DNA from: Ichthyophis bannanicus
Lineage: Eukaryota > Chordata > Amphibia > Gymnophiona > Ichthyophiidae
Length of the DNA stretch: 64,000 bases
NCBI GenBank assembly: GCA_033557465.1
Contig: CM066033.1
Coordinates: 905,288,808-905,352,807, forward strand
Reading direction: 5' to 3'
Shown: positions 1-9,960 of the stretch, piece after piece
Position numbering within the stretch: position 1 is the stretch's first letter
Layout of the letters: every line of letters begins with the position of its first letter
The notes under the pieces: model-generated
Database searches by the model: none
Told to the model about the DNA's origin: nothing
The model's input: the letters and a program-made list of their open reading frames with translations, nothing else
Position numbers and translations under genes: made by a program

Positions 1-392
1 GTGGTGAACTGCCCAAGAGCACAGCCTTCGTGCATCCTGACAGAGAAGGAAGGAGCCTGTGCCTCCTTGTTTGTTCACGTAGAACATTGCAACTTGATTG
101 TCCGTCTGGACCAGTACAGACTGGTGAGAAGTGAGGTGGGAGAAGGCTCTCAGAGCTAGGCGGATGGCTCTGAGCTCCAGGAAGTTTATCTGCTGCGCAG
201 ACTCCCAAGGAGTCCAGAGGCCTTGAGTACATGTCCCTTGGCAATGTGCTCCCCAACCCAGGAGAGAAGCATCGGTTGTTAGTACCCGAGAAGGCGGAGG
301 AGATTGAAAATCAACTCCTAGTAGCAGGTTTGGCAGATGAAGCCACCACCGCAGAGAAGAGACCAGCAGGTCGGAGACCTGTACTGAGTCCG
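1..392 (-). pseudogene. DIRS-A RNase H domain, partial
   Basis: My own reading of the minus strand from about 215 down to 1 gives an RNase H fragment. It has a LELRAI motif (catalytic Glu) followed about 24 residues later by QTDNQVAMFYVNKQGG (catalytic Asp and the family's VNKQGGT block). RNase H degrades the RNA strand of the RNA-DNA hybrid during DIRS reverse transcription. The reading frame differs from that of the RT ORF ending at 393, so at least one frameshift or stop separates them. The segment is cut by the window start. The same two motifs recur in the beta copies as LELRAV and SDNSVTVAYINWQGG (DIRS-E), which supports the call. Confidence 0.75.
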
Positions 393-1463
393 TCAGGCTC
401 CCCGTGGCGAAGGCACCACTGGGCAGGTCGCATGTTCAGGCGGGCATTGGGGGGTCACATGGACCGTGGAAGCCATATGGCCGAGCAGTCTCAGAAATTG
501 CCTGGCAGAGACCAGGGAATTGCTGCGAAAGTGGCTGGCGAGATCCATGAGCCTGTGGGCCCTGTCCAGAGGCAGGAAGGCCCGCGCCTGAAGTGTGCTT
601 AACCTTGCGCCGATGAATTCGAGATCTTGAGAGGGGAGCAAAGTGGACTTTGCGAAGTTTATGACAAAGCCCAAGTGCTGGAGCAGAGACACAGTGCGAT
701 GAGTGGCCTGAGTGGCCTCTTGGGAAGACTGGGCCCTGATGAGCCAGTCGTCCAGGTATGGAAACACAAAAAGGCCTTGAAGTCTGAGATAGGCTGCCAC
801 CACTGCTAGGCATTTGGTGAAAACCCTGGGGGCGGAGGATAGGCCAAAGGGCAGGACTCTGTACTGGTAATGATTTCCTCCCACAACAAATCTGAGATAT
901 TGTCTGTGGTCTGGATGAATAAGGATGTGAGTATAGGCATCCTTTAGATCTAAGGAGCATAGCCAATCTCCCTGCTGGAGGTAGGGCAGCAGGATTCCAA
1001 GGGTAAGCATCTTGAACTTTTCTCTTGCCAGGAACTTGTTGAGGTTTCGCAAGTCCAGGATGGGTCTGAGGCCTCCTGTTCTTTTTGGTATCAGAAAGTA
1101 CCTGGAATAAAAGCCGTGACCTCTCAGGTGGTGGGGCACCGGTTCCACAGCCTGTTCCTGAAGAAGACTTGCCAACTCCTGAAGGAGTAAGTCCCTGTGC
1201 AGAGGGAGTCTTGGAGGCTCCCCTGGAAAGTAGGAGGGAGGTACCTGGTGAAAGTGTAGAAGATAGCCTTTCTGAACTATATGAAGCACCCAGGTATCTG
1301 ATGTGATGGCTGACCACCTGTGGGCAAAGTGGACCAGCCGGCCTCCTGTGCTGAGAGAAACCAGCTGAGGGGAAGAGGCTATGCTGATGGAGTCAAAAAC
1401 CCCCACCCTGCTGAGCAGGGGCCGGTGTAGTGTGCTTGGGGGCCTGCTGCCTACGGGACCCAT
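393..1463 (-). pseudogene. DIRS-A reverse transcriptase
   Basis: This is a 356-residue open frame with the whole DIRS-type RT core. In order it shows FLIPKRTGGLRPILDLRNLN (fingers), CSLDLKDAYTHI (first catalytic Asp), LPFGLSSAPRVFTK, and FPYLDDWLI (the YLDD catalytic pair), then the thumb region GFVINFAKS. It overlaps the gag 3' end (1393-1463) in another frame, the usual gag/pol layout in this element. The frame ends at 393 before RNase H, so the polyprotein is interrupted. The N-terminal FAHRWSAITSDTWVL segment is shared with the stub left in DIRS-B at about 30040. The enzyme would copy DIRS RNA into DNA; this copy cannot make a full RT-RNase H protein. Confidence 0.85.
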
Positions 1464-3244
1464 TATCCCGTCCCTTGGCCTGCTGACCCTTTTGGGGAGC
1501 TGCTGAGGCCTGATACTGAGGGTAGTATTTATAGGCAGCCGCCTTCCTCGGGTAAAAGGGCTTTTTCCCCGAGCCCTTCTTCTTCTGAGAAGGGGTGGAG
1601 GTTTTTCTGGACAGTCTAGTTCTGGTCAGAGTCTCGGTCTCGATTTGTGCAGCCTTTTCAGCCATGGGTTTGCCAAAGAGGTTTTCACCTCTGCAGGGGA
1701 CATCGACCAACTTGTCCTGGACCCATGGCTCGAGGTCGGATGACTGAAGCCAAGCCTGTCGGCGGGCACCGATGCCGGCCCCGGCTACTCGAGCCGATGC
1801 TTCGAAGCCATCGTAGGCCGCTCGAGAGATAAACTTCGAGCACTCTCGAATACCAGTGGACAAGGCTTGGAACCTCTGCAAAGGTTCCTCGGAGAGACCA
1901 GCAGAGAACCCGGCAATTTCTTTTGCCAGATCTCGGAGATACATGCCCATATAGAGCTGGTAGGTCTGGACTCGACAAGCAAGCATAGAGCCTTGGAAAC
2001 ACTTTCTACCGAGGGCATCCAGGCTCCGGGCCTCCCGGCCGGGAGGCACCAAGGAGTGCATCTTTTGACTCTTGAGTCGATGCATGGCCGATTCCACCAC
2101 CATGGAATGGTGCGGTAGTTGTGCCTTTTGGAACCTGGGGCTCTTGCGGACTCGATAAATGGAATCGACCTGCTTGCTTAACACCGGCGCCGACACCGGG
2201 CTCTCCCACATGCGGAAGAGAAGTCGTTCCAGCATCGGAGGAACCGGTACAGTAAAGGCCTCCTTCGGGGGAGAGTCATACTGGAGGGCATCGAGCTCCT
2301 CGGCTCGAGGCTCCTCCTCGGGATCCGCGGGGAATGCCAAGGCCTTGGCCATATCCCGCACGAAGTCCGAGAACCGGGTGTCCTCCGGGGGGGACCGTCT
2401 CCGAGGTTCGGACTCGGGCGAGTCCGATGGGACACACCGAGTCCGAAAACTACCAGGTGACTCTTCGTCCTCCGTTTCCCAGTCGGACTCCTCGGAGGTC
2501 CCGAATGGGAGGCCGAGGGAGACCGCGACCGAGGATCGACTCGAGCTCGTATGGACTCGAGGATCGTCTCGGTCTCCGGGGTCGACTTGGACGTCAACGT
2601 CCCAGTGGCCGGGGCAGACGCATTGGCGAGGCCAGCGATCAATGCCCGCTGCTGGTCCATGAAGGCAGCCAAACTGCTCTCCAAGGCCGTCAACCTGAGT
2701 CCAAGCTCAGGAGACCCAACAGCCCCTGACTCGGGCCCCGACGGCGTCGGGCCCGACGTCAGCTCCTTCGGAGGCGAGTCCACGAGGACTACAGTACTCA
2801 CGTGTCCAGGCGACTCCATTTCGAGACGAGGATGTTTCAAAGGCCTCTCCGACTCCGAGGACCCGGGACGGCTATCAGGGCTATGCGACCTGGCCCTCGA
2901 GGAACCAGGAGCGTCCACCGATGCCGCCCTCGCGGGTTTTTTCTTCCGATGATGTTCCCGGGTAGGAGACCCCGCTCAGAGGAACTCCGACGATGCTCAG
3001 GACCGGAGTCCCGGGACGTCGAAGCCTCTGACGAGGTCCGGGCCCGGCCGGACGCGGAGTCAGAGAAGATTCGTTCCCGTTGATGCTGCCGACTCCTCAA
3101 CGCTTTTGAGGACATCTTGCCACACGGACCACAGATCATCGGGTCATGATCAGTTCCGAGGCAGCGGAGGCAGCAGTCGTGTGTGTCTGTAAGAGACATA
3201 GGTTTCTTACAGCGATCACACTTCTTAAACCCGCTGGCAGCCAT
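1393..3244 (-). pseudogene. DIRS-A Gag, alpha type, frameshifted
   Basis: Gag is spread over three minus-strand frames: 3244 to 2837, 2918 to 2178 and 2361 to 1393. The start is the ATG at 3242-3244, giving MAASGFKKCDRC, with a Cys/His cluster (CDRC, HDCCLRC) like the intact Gag of DIRS-B. The middle is Ser/Arg/Pro-rich. The C-terminal third is conserved (PPMLERLLFRMWE, YQLYMGMYLRDLAKE, SDLEPWVQDKL) and ends in a basic tail. Two frameshifts, near 2850 and 2300, break it. Gag presumably packages the element RNA; this is inferred from position and composition, since I recognise no named domain. Confidence 0.8.
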
Positions 3245-3654
3245 CGAGGGAAAAAGGGCCCCTGCGAGGTCAAAAGACAGGGCTGCCAGTGAAAAGGAAA
3301 AAAATGGCGCGAACGCTTGTCACGAAGGACAAAAAAATGAAAAATAAAGAAATGGACCCGATACCGGCGTAGCGGGTCCGGGCGGGAAAAAGGATCCGGC
3401 GTCGAACCGAGAAAGAATAAAAAATAAGAGAGAAAATCAACTTTTTCAGCGGTGATCACAAACAGCGTCTGTAGGGCTCCGCGGAAAAAAGAAGACTGAG
3501 CAAGATGACACCCTTGGGCGGGAAGGGGACCGCGCATGCGCGCTGCAATTCCCAAAGGCTTTCTTTGAAAGCTGGGGAAATTGCTCCGCGAGGGCTCCGT
3601 CGGCGCCGACGTCACCCATATGTGAGGACTGACTTCCTGCTTGGTCCTGGAGAA
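3245..3654 (-). repeat. DIRS-A 5' leader and right inverted terminal repeat
   Basis: The outer 160 bases (about 3495-3654) match the right termini of DIRS-B (32271-32430) and DIRS-H (51364-51524): GCGGGAAGGGGACCGCGCAT, then CCCATATGTGAGGACTGACT, ending CTTGGTCCTGGAGAA. The inner part (3245-3490) is A-rich leader between the terminal repeat and the Gag start and probably holds the promoter, though I see no clear TATA box. I found no coding sequence in it. Confidence 0.75.
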
Positions 3655-3957
3655 GTGGTCACGCCTATGGAGTCAAAAGCTCCCCCCGAGCTGTGCCAGG
3701 GCTGGTGCCGCAGCCTTGGAGGTCTTTTGCCTGCGGGGACCATGACCCTGTCTCTTGTGCTACTGCCTTGCAGCAAGGCAAAGCAGCCCTGGAAATGTGA
3801 GGTGTTGCTGAAGTCACCCTTTTTTTCTCAGGAAGAAGGACTTCTTATCCGGGACTTTCTTGCGAGGCTGCACCGAGGTCTTTGAGAATCAGATCCTCGT
3901 TAGGAACTCAGTCTCGATCTCTGCTGCTTTGTCTGCCATCAGTTTCCCGAAGAGGTT

Positions 3958-5925
3958 TAAGAACATAAGAACATAAGAACATAAGATATGCCATACTGGG
4001 TCAGACCAAGGTCCATCAAGCCCAGTATTCTGTTTCCAACAGTGGCCAATCTAGGTCATACGTACCTAGCAGTTTCCCCAAGGGACACAGGTTCCACAAT
4101 GCTTGTATTGGTTCAAGCATTGATATCCTGGGTCCCTTCTTAATAATGGTTTATGGACCTTTCCTCCAGGAACTTGTCCAAACCTTTTTTAAACCCAGCT
4201 ACACTAACAGCCTTTACTACATCCTCCGGTAACAAATTCCAGAGTTTGATTACACGTTGAGTGAAAAAATATTTTCTTTTATTAGTCTTAAATAGTTTAC
4301 CCTGTAGCTTCATTGCATGTCCCCTAGTCTTTCTATATTCTGATAAGGTAAACAATCGATCTACGTTTACCCGTTCCACTCCGTTCATTAATTTATAGAC
4401 TTCTATCATATCTCCCCTCAGCCGTCTCTTTTCCAGGTTAAAGAGCCCCAACCTTTTTAGCCTTTCTTCATAGGAGTAGCCTTCCATCCCCTTTACCATT
4501 TTGGTGGCTCTTCTCTGAAACTTTTCTAAAATTGCTATATCCTTTTTAAGATATGGCGACCAGAATTGCACACAATATTCAAGGTGCGGTCTCACCATGG
4601 AACGATATAGAGGCATTATAATATCTTTTGTTTTATTTTCCATTCCTTTCCTTATCATACCTAGCATTCTATTTGCTCTCTTGGCCGCCGCTGCACACTG
4701 GGCCGAGGGTTTTAACATGGTATCCACAAGGACGCCTAAATCTTTTTCTTGGGTGGTGGTTCCTAATGTGGAACCTTGCATCGTGTAACCATAGTTTGGG
4801 TTGTTCTTCCCTAGGTGCATAACCTTGCACTTCTCCACAATAAATTTCATCTGCCATTTTGATGCCCAGTCTTCCAATTTATCAAGATCCTCTTGCAATT
4901 TTCCACAATCCTCCTGGGTTTTAACAACTTTAAATAGTTTTGTGTCATCAGCAAATTTGATAACCTCACTCGTTATTCCACTTTCCAGGTCATTTATGAA
5001 TATGTCAAAAAGCAGCGGACCCAGCACAGATCCCTGGGGTACACCACTATTCACCTTTCTCCATTGGGAAAATTGGCCATTTAGCCCTACCCTCTGCTTT
5101 CTATCTTTTAACCAGTTCCTGATCCACAGTAGTACACTGCCTCCTATCCCATGACTCTTTAGTTTTGCCAAAAGTCTCTCATGAGGGACCTTGTCAAAGG
5201 CTTTCTGAAAGTCCAGATACACAATATCAACCGACTCACCTTTGTCCACCTGTTTATTCACTCCTTCAAAAAAACATAACAGATTAGTAAGACAAGATCT
5301 TCCTTGTCTAAAGCCATGTTGGCTGTCTCCCATTAGGTCATGACTATCTATATGCTGAGTAATTTTATTCTTTATGATGGTTTCTACCATTTTTCCCGGT
5401 ACTGATGTCAGGCTCACCGGTCTGTAGTTTCCCGGATCACCCCTCGAACCCTTTTTAAAAATTGGTGTTACATTGGCGATCCTCCAATCCTCAGGTATTA
5501 GAGATGATTTTAATGATAGTTCACAGATTACTGATAGCAGGTCTGCAATCTCAAATTTCAGTTCTTTCAACACCCTTGGATGTATACCATCCGGCCCAGG
5601 TGATTTGCTACTCTTCAGTTTATCTAATAGTTGTAGGACATCTTCCCGATGTATCGATATTTCCTTCAATTCTTCCACACCTTTAAATACCACTTCAGTC
5701 GTGGGTAACATCCCTACATCTTCCTCAGTAAAGACCGAAGCAAAGAATTCATTCAGTCTCTCCGCTATCGCCTTGTCGCCTCTTAGTGCTCCTTTAACCC
5801 CTTTATCATCTAATGGACCAACTGACTCTCTCACGGGTTTTTTGCTACGAATGTACTTGAAAAGGTCTTTATTTCGCGTTTTTGCTTCCGCAGCAAGCTT
5901 CTTCTCAAATTCTCTCTTTGGAACA
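3958..5925 (-). mobile_element. CR1-like LINE, 5'-truncated
   Basis: The minus-strand element ends at its 3' side in at least three copies of an 8-bp unit (AAGAACAT on the plus strand, 3958-3985), the kind of short terminal repeat seen in CR1/L2-type LINEs. It is 5'-truncated at about 5925, within the region between endonuclease and RT. I see no clean target-site duplication. Compared with uninterrupted gag, about 15-20 bp at the insertion point seem to be missing, as if insertion deleted target DNA. A second, shorter copy of the same 3' end lies at 43112-43346 on the plus strand. The CR1 clade is my call from RT motifs and tail. Confidence 0.8.
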
Positions 5926-6167
5926 TAGATCAGTTTGTCCTGAACCCATTGCTTGAGGTCAGACGTCAGCAGAAAGGCCTGGCGTCGGGCCCCAATGCCG
6001 GCGGTGCCCACCCTCGCCAATGACTCGAAGCCGTCATAGGCTCCTCGGGATAGGAGCTTCGAGCATTCTTTGACCGCCGAGGCCAGTGACTTGAACCTCT
6101 GTAGAGGTTCCCTTTCAAGGCCAGCCAAGAACCCACCAAGCCCCTTCGACAGCTCTTTGAGGTACAT
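4140..6167 (-). CDS. Chimeric open frame: DIRS Gag C-terminal part fused in frame to CR1-like RT
   Basis: This uninterrupted 675-codon frame has two origins. Residues 1 to about 84 are alpha DIRS Gag (MYLKELSKGLGGFLAGL through WVQDKLIYVPK). From about residue 85 (REFEKKLAAEAK) it is a non-LTR RT: SPGPDGIHPRVLKEL, IANVTPIFKKGS, NYRPVSLTS, HGFRQGRSCLTNL, DFQKAFDKVPHERLLAKL, SGVPQGSVLGPLLF, the catalytic FADDTKL, and the C-terminal LEYCVQFWSPYLKKDI and NLEKRRLRGDMIEVYKL. The RT part is intact to its normal end. The endonuclease is missing, so it is not an autonomous LINE. The fusion is a by-product of where the LINE landed; whether it is expressed is unknown. The ATG at 6165-6167 is internal to gag, so the true upstream end of the frame is uncertain. 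Confidence 0.8.
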   Translation of the reverse strand: MYLKELSKGLGGFLAGLEREPLQRFKSLASAVKECSKLLSRGAYDGFESLARVGTAGIGARRQAFLLTSDLKQWVQDKLIYVPKREFEKKLAAEAKTRNKDLFKYIRSKKPVRESVGPLDDKGVKGALRGDKAIAERLNEFFASVFTEEDVGMLPTTEVVFKGVEELKEISIHREDVLQLLDKLKSSKSPGPDGIHPRVLKELKFEIADLLSVICELSLKSSLIPEDWRIANVTPIFKKGSRGDPGNYRPVSLTSVPGKMVETIIKNKITQHIDSHDLMGDSQHGFRQGRSCLTNLLCFFEGVNKQVDKGESVDIVYLDFQKAFDKVPHERLLAKLKSHGIGGSVLLWIRNWLKDRKQRVGLNGQFSQWRKVNSGVPQGSVLGPLLFDIFINDLESGITSEVIKFADDTKLFKVVKTQEDCGKLQEDLDKLEDWASKWQMKFIVEKCKVMHLGKNNPNYGYTMQGSTLGTTTQEKDLGVLVDTMLKPSAQCAAAAKRANRMLGMIRKGMENKTKDIIMPLYRSMVRPHLEYCVQFWSPYLKKDIAILEKFQRRATKMVKGMEGYSYEERLKRLGLFNLEKRRLRGDMIEVYKLMNGVERVNVDRLFTLSEYRKTRGHAMKLQGKLFKTNKRKYFFTQRVIKLWNLLPEDVVKAVSVAGFKKGLDKFLEERSINHY

Positions 6168-6264
6168 GCCAGTGTAGAGCTAGTAGGACTGGACTCAGCA
6201 TGTCAGCATCAAGCCCTGAAAGGCCTTCCTGCCAAGAGTGTCAAGGGTCCAGCCAGATGCACTA

Positions 6265-7335
6265 TCAAGATCACTTGCAGGTTGGCCTCCGCCTATGCCA
6301 ACAATAGACAGACCTCCTCTTCCAGCTGCACGCTGCTTCTGCCGCCGTAGTGGTTGATATAAGCCACTGTGATGGCATTGTCGGAGAACACTCTCACAGC
6401 CTTCCCCTGCAAAAGGGGCCGAAACCTCTGTAATGCCAAGAACACTGCTCTCATCTCTAACCGATTGATAGGCCATGTGCTCTCTTGTGTGGACCAGAGA
6501 CTCTGTGCTAACTGGGATTTGCAGTGCACCCCCCATCCCGACAAACTGGCATCTGTCATCATTGGGATCCAACATGGAGTCTCTATGGGCATTCCCGCTA
6601 ACAGCTTGTCCAAATGCAGCTACAACAAAGAGCTACCCGAACCGACCCCAGACAGGGCAACTGATGGGAGAGTTGGTTGTGCTGAACTGATCACCACCAC
6701 AGCAGTGCCCTCTGCAGTGGTCTCATGAGGGTATGAGCCCAGGAAACCAGCTCGATTGATGCAACCATTGACCTCAGCAGTTGTAGATAATGCCACGCTG
6801 TTGGTGCCTTCATGCAGAGAAATTGAGAAAACTGATACTGCAATGTGATAATTCTGTCCTGTGGCAGAGATACTCTGCCTATGTCCATCTGAAACTAAGC
6901 TCCCAGATACACCAAGTCTTGAGATTGCTGGAGTCGGCTTTTGGCAAAACTGACGACCCAGCCAAGACTGCAGGTAAGCGATGACACGTTCCGTGGCCTG
7001 AGAGCTCTCTTCCTTGGATTTTGCCTGGATGAACCAATCGTCCAGGTAAGGATGCATGAGAACCCCTCTTGTCGGAGTCCCGTCACCGCCACCACCACCA
7101 TCACCTTGGTGAAGGTGCGGGGGGCGGTCACCAACCCGAACACAAGGTCTGAAACAGGAAGTGTCCCATTGGCACTGCAAAGCACAGGTACTGCTGATGC
7201 TTGGGCCAGATAAATATGTGCAAATAGGCCTCTGTGAGATTGTGTGAAGTCAGGAATTCTCCTTCCCTGACTGCCGCTATGACTGATCGGAGTGTCTCCA
7301 TGTGACATCGGACCCAGTCCAAGACGTGGAGGCAA
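6265..7335 (-). pseudogene. DIRS-C2, beta-family RT/RNase H fragment
   Basis: The minus strand reads first RT (about 7335-6620) and then RNase H (6613-6293). RT pieces include LVFGLVTAPRTFTKVMVVVA, HPYLDDWFIQAKS (catalytic YLDD) and LGWVVSFAKS, scattered over two frames. RNase H has MTDASLSGWGVHC (Asp), NRLEMRAVFLAL (Glu) and VFSDNAITVAYIN (Asp). Sequence is closest to the beta copies E, F and G and clearly different from alpha DIRS-A RT. Both edges are abrupt: alpha gag at about 6260 and a Penelope-like tail at about 7340. It is a dead fragment of a once about 6-kb element. Confidence 0.8.
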
Positions 7336-7388
7336 GGAAGGAACTATTTATTTATTGATTGATTGATCACTCTCGTTTCACAAAGCCA

Positions 7389-7432
7389 GGCCCGACACAG
7401 GCCGTGTTTCGTTTATGCCTTCATCAGGGGCT
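7389..7432 (-). ncRNA. Hammerhead ribozyme-like motif, probably decayed
   Basis: On the minus strand the order is CCC, CUGAUGA, a stem II region, GAAAC, a helix III (ACAC paired with GUGU around GGCCU), a GUC cleavage triplet and GGG pairing with the first CCC. The two conserved core boxes and the cleavage triplet are present. Stem II (AGGCAUAAAC) no longer pairs well, so activity is doubtful. Hammerhead motifs are known from Penelope-like retroelements. Confidence 0.6.
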
Positions 7433-8399
7433 TTGGCTATAATAACATATAAAGACCAACCATTAAAAACATTCTAAAATCCTAAAAACAAATCATAACA
7501 TAAACATAATATCAACATAAAAACAGCACCTATGAAATCATTAATAAATTAACGAATAACTCCTAAATATAAAACATCAAAGTATAGCAAACTCGTCTGT
7601 CAGCTAAAAGCATAAATAAATAAATATACATGTATAAGATAATCCATAATACATATAAATACACAAGTATAAAATAAACCATAATATGTATAAAAATATC
7701 ACATCATACTTGTATAAAAATAAACTTAAAATATGAACTAATAATATTAGTTAAATAACCAGCGGAATATGAAACAAATTGAGAGAACTTAAACTCAATC
7801 TTCATGTTATGAAAGTAACGCCCATCACTTTTACCAATTTAATGTTTCTACCACTCTATAATTGCTAAAGGAAAACAGCAAAAAAAGGGAAAAAGAAAAA
7901 GGGGAACAGAGGGAATTAAGACCATTCTCAACGACCATACTCATTAGAATCCATCATGTGTACATAACATATAAATTATAAAGTTAAACAAAACCATAAT
8001 TATAAAATTTTTTATACTAAACCAATAGAAAACGGAAAAAGAAGGAACACCAGGAACCAGAAAAAGCGCAACAGGTTGAAATTGAGTAATCAACTTATGG
8101 GTTGCTCACCTTTCAACTATGATTATGTATATGTTTACCTCTGCAACTGACGTTTCCCAAATCTATACTCAGTGTACCTCGCTGTTACATTTAAAATACT
8201 TCAACTCACTATCAGCTGCAACGCAAACAACAGGTTGGTATGAAAACCACCATACTTCTTCTTGTCTGAACAAATTCTTATTCCTATTTGCAGATTTCAC
8301 CAAAAAATCATAACTGTCATATAGTTCATTAACTTTACCTAAATTGTCTCTAAAATCAACAATTTAAAAAAAACCCACTATACTAAAATGACTTTTTCT

Positions 8400-9455
8400 T
8401 TTACTACATTCAGCAGTCCTAATACATGCAGCGATCCTACATGTACTCTTGTGCTATTAGTAAACTGCTATTTTTTAAAAAATATACTCTCGGGCAAAGT
8501 TCAAAAATTAATAATGATGTCCCCTTCAGTTATATCATATTAACCATCTCATGGACCTCATACGATTGACGATACTAAGTCTTTTGTGAACTCACCAAAA
8601 TTTTGGAACTAGCTCGGCCAAACTGAGCAGACCATCTATTCGTTGTTATTCTCTTCCTGCACAAAGCCTGTAAAATCACTCGCGACTACGTGGTACGCTA
8701 TAGTAGTTAAAAAACGCGGGAAAAAAAAGACATCATCAATTTGTTTTTGATATATTCCATGTTGTAAATGCTAAATCTTGCTTCATTAAAATCAAAAACT
8801 TTTTTGTGTGCTCATCCTCTACTGTAATCCGTATACACGCAGCGGATTCTACCTCTCATACATGCAACTTACAACACCACCGAATCTTCTTTTTAAATAA
8901 TTACACAAACCCCGAGTGTTTTTCAAAAATAACCCTTAGAATATTGCCACATTAAGGTTCTAAAACCATTTATACACTCTAAACTATCTACAAATTTTAA
9001 AACTACAGATACCCATCACGATCTCCAAAACTATGAATCGTATGAGAACAGGATAGTGGCTAAGATATTGACTATTCATTGCTTCCCTCCCGTGATTCCT
9101 ATCATACTGGCATATTCGGGGCTCTAATATCAATTCGGCGTTCACACCAAATTTCCAAAACAACACAACTCACCAAAATTTGTATATATATAAACAATTG
9201 CAACAAAGCATCCACTTGCCGCTATAATCTTTCTCCCATGCAAACGCAATTAAAACGCCCGCGGCTGCGTGGTGATTTTAAACCGCAAAACCGCGGGAAA
9301 AGTGACATCATCATATATTGTGCACTCCTCATGACCTAAAAATTTTTGGGATTAAAGATCCAGCTGTGCATTACTCTCCCATGACTTTTTTCATCACGGT
9401 ATATTCTGGGCTCTAACGTCAAATCGATATTCACACTACACTTCCAAACCAATTG
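8400..9455. repeat. Tandem units of about 287 bp in Penelope-like 3' region
   Basis: Bases 9095-9172 and 9378-9452 match closely (a GGGGCTCTAATATCAATTCG-like block followed by CACACCAAATTTCC and its variant). A second landmark, CGCGGGAAAA with GACATCATCA, occurs near 8718 and 9290, a spacing of about two units. Together these indicate at least three diverged tandem units. There is no coding sequence. Confidence 0.55.
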
Positions 9456-9564
9456 CTGCAGGGAGGCGAGGACTCTGCCAGGCAGAGGGGCCTGCGGGAC
9501 GCTTAATACTGCGGCGGCGGCGGCAGCAGAGCAGCAAATATACATTTTTTAAAAATCTACCTTG

Positions 9565-9960
9565 GCTGATGGTGGGAGGGGGGTTAGGACTGGTAATGGC
9601 CTATGAGGGGGGGGAACTGAAAATGGGGTGATGGGGGTAACACTGAAAATGGGGTGATGGGGGGGTTAGGACTGGTAATGGGCTATGAGGGGTAAGACTG
9701 GAAGTGGGCTATGGGGGGTTAGGACTGGTAATGGGCTATGGGGGGGCTAGGACTGATAATGGGCTGGGGGTCTGCTAGGACTGGAAATGGGCTGAGTGGA
9801 AGGGGGCTTGAACTGCAAATGGCTGATGGGGAGGGGGGCTTGGAATGGAAATGGGCTGTGAGGGGAGGGAGCTAGCACTGGAAATGGGCTGATGGGGGGG
9901 AGCTACGATTGGAAATGGGCTGATGGGGGGCTAGGACTGAAAATGGGCTGATGCAGTGAC
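9565..9960. repeat. G-rich minisatellite
   Basis: About ten imperfect tandem copies of a unit of roughly 30-40 bp built on GGACTGGAAATGGGCTGATG with runs of G between copies. Copies vary in length and in the G run. No gene lies in it; short open frames here are chance. Confidence 0.85.

Larger units (their letters stand above)
1..3654 (-). mobile_element. DIRS-A, alpha-family DIRS retrotransposon, 3' part outside window
   Basis: Read on the minus strand this runs from a 5' terminal repeat (ending near 3654) through gag (3244 to 1393), RT (1463 to 393) and into RNase H (about 390 to 1), where the window cuts it. The tyrosine recombinase and left terminus are therefore not visible. The right end matches the right ends of DIRS-B (32430) and DIRS-H (51524). 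It abuts the gag/RT overlap region of another alpha gag at 3655, so DIRS-A appears to have landed inside an older copy. Family assignment rests on RT and Gag homology to the other copies in the window and on the shared terminal sequence. The copy is dead: gag changes frame at least twice, and RT and RNase H lie in different frames. Confidence 0.85.
3655..6260 (-). mobile_element. DIRS-C1, alpha-family gag fragment split by a LINE
   Basis: Two blocks of alpha Gag flank a CR1-like LINE. The right block (about 5926-6260) translates on the minus strand as MYLKELSKGLGGFLAGL to QWVQDKLIYVP, matching MYLRDLAKELAGFSAGL and WVQDKLFDVP of DIRS-B Gag. The left block (3655-3957) continues as a NLFGK-like motif and the basic C-terminus, with stops. 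Its left edge abuts the terminus of DIRS-A. Its right edge near 6260 is where the homology stops and beta-family RNase H begins. It is an old fragment, with the rest of the element absent or outside the window. Confidence 0.75.
7340..9455 (-). mobile_element. Penelope-like element, 3' noncoding part (minus strand)
   Basis: No protein is coded here, but the minus-strand 3' end carries a hammerhead-type core (7389-7432) followed by a short AATC/AATA-rich tail (7343-7372), the arrangement expected of Penelope-like elements. The A+T-rich body has GC-rich patches, such as CGCGGGAAAA followed by GACATCATCA, which resemble reverse-complemented patches in the long 3' region of the Penelope-like element at 27400-29960. 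The body is internally repetitive with a spacing of about 287 bp. No RT or endonuclease fragment is seen, so the copy is 5'-truncated. The right edge at about 9455 is set by where the last repeat unit stops. Confidence 0.6.

Noticed and set aside
2159..3083. Plus-strand open frames over DIRS-A gag
   Set aside because: These are antisense shadows of a GC-rich Ser/Arg coding region; the minus-strand protein is conserved between copies.
8400..9455. Tandem units as a CRISPR array
   Set aside because: Units are about 287 bp and diverged, with no short repeat-spacer pattern, and the genome is eukaryotic.
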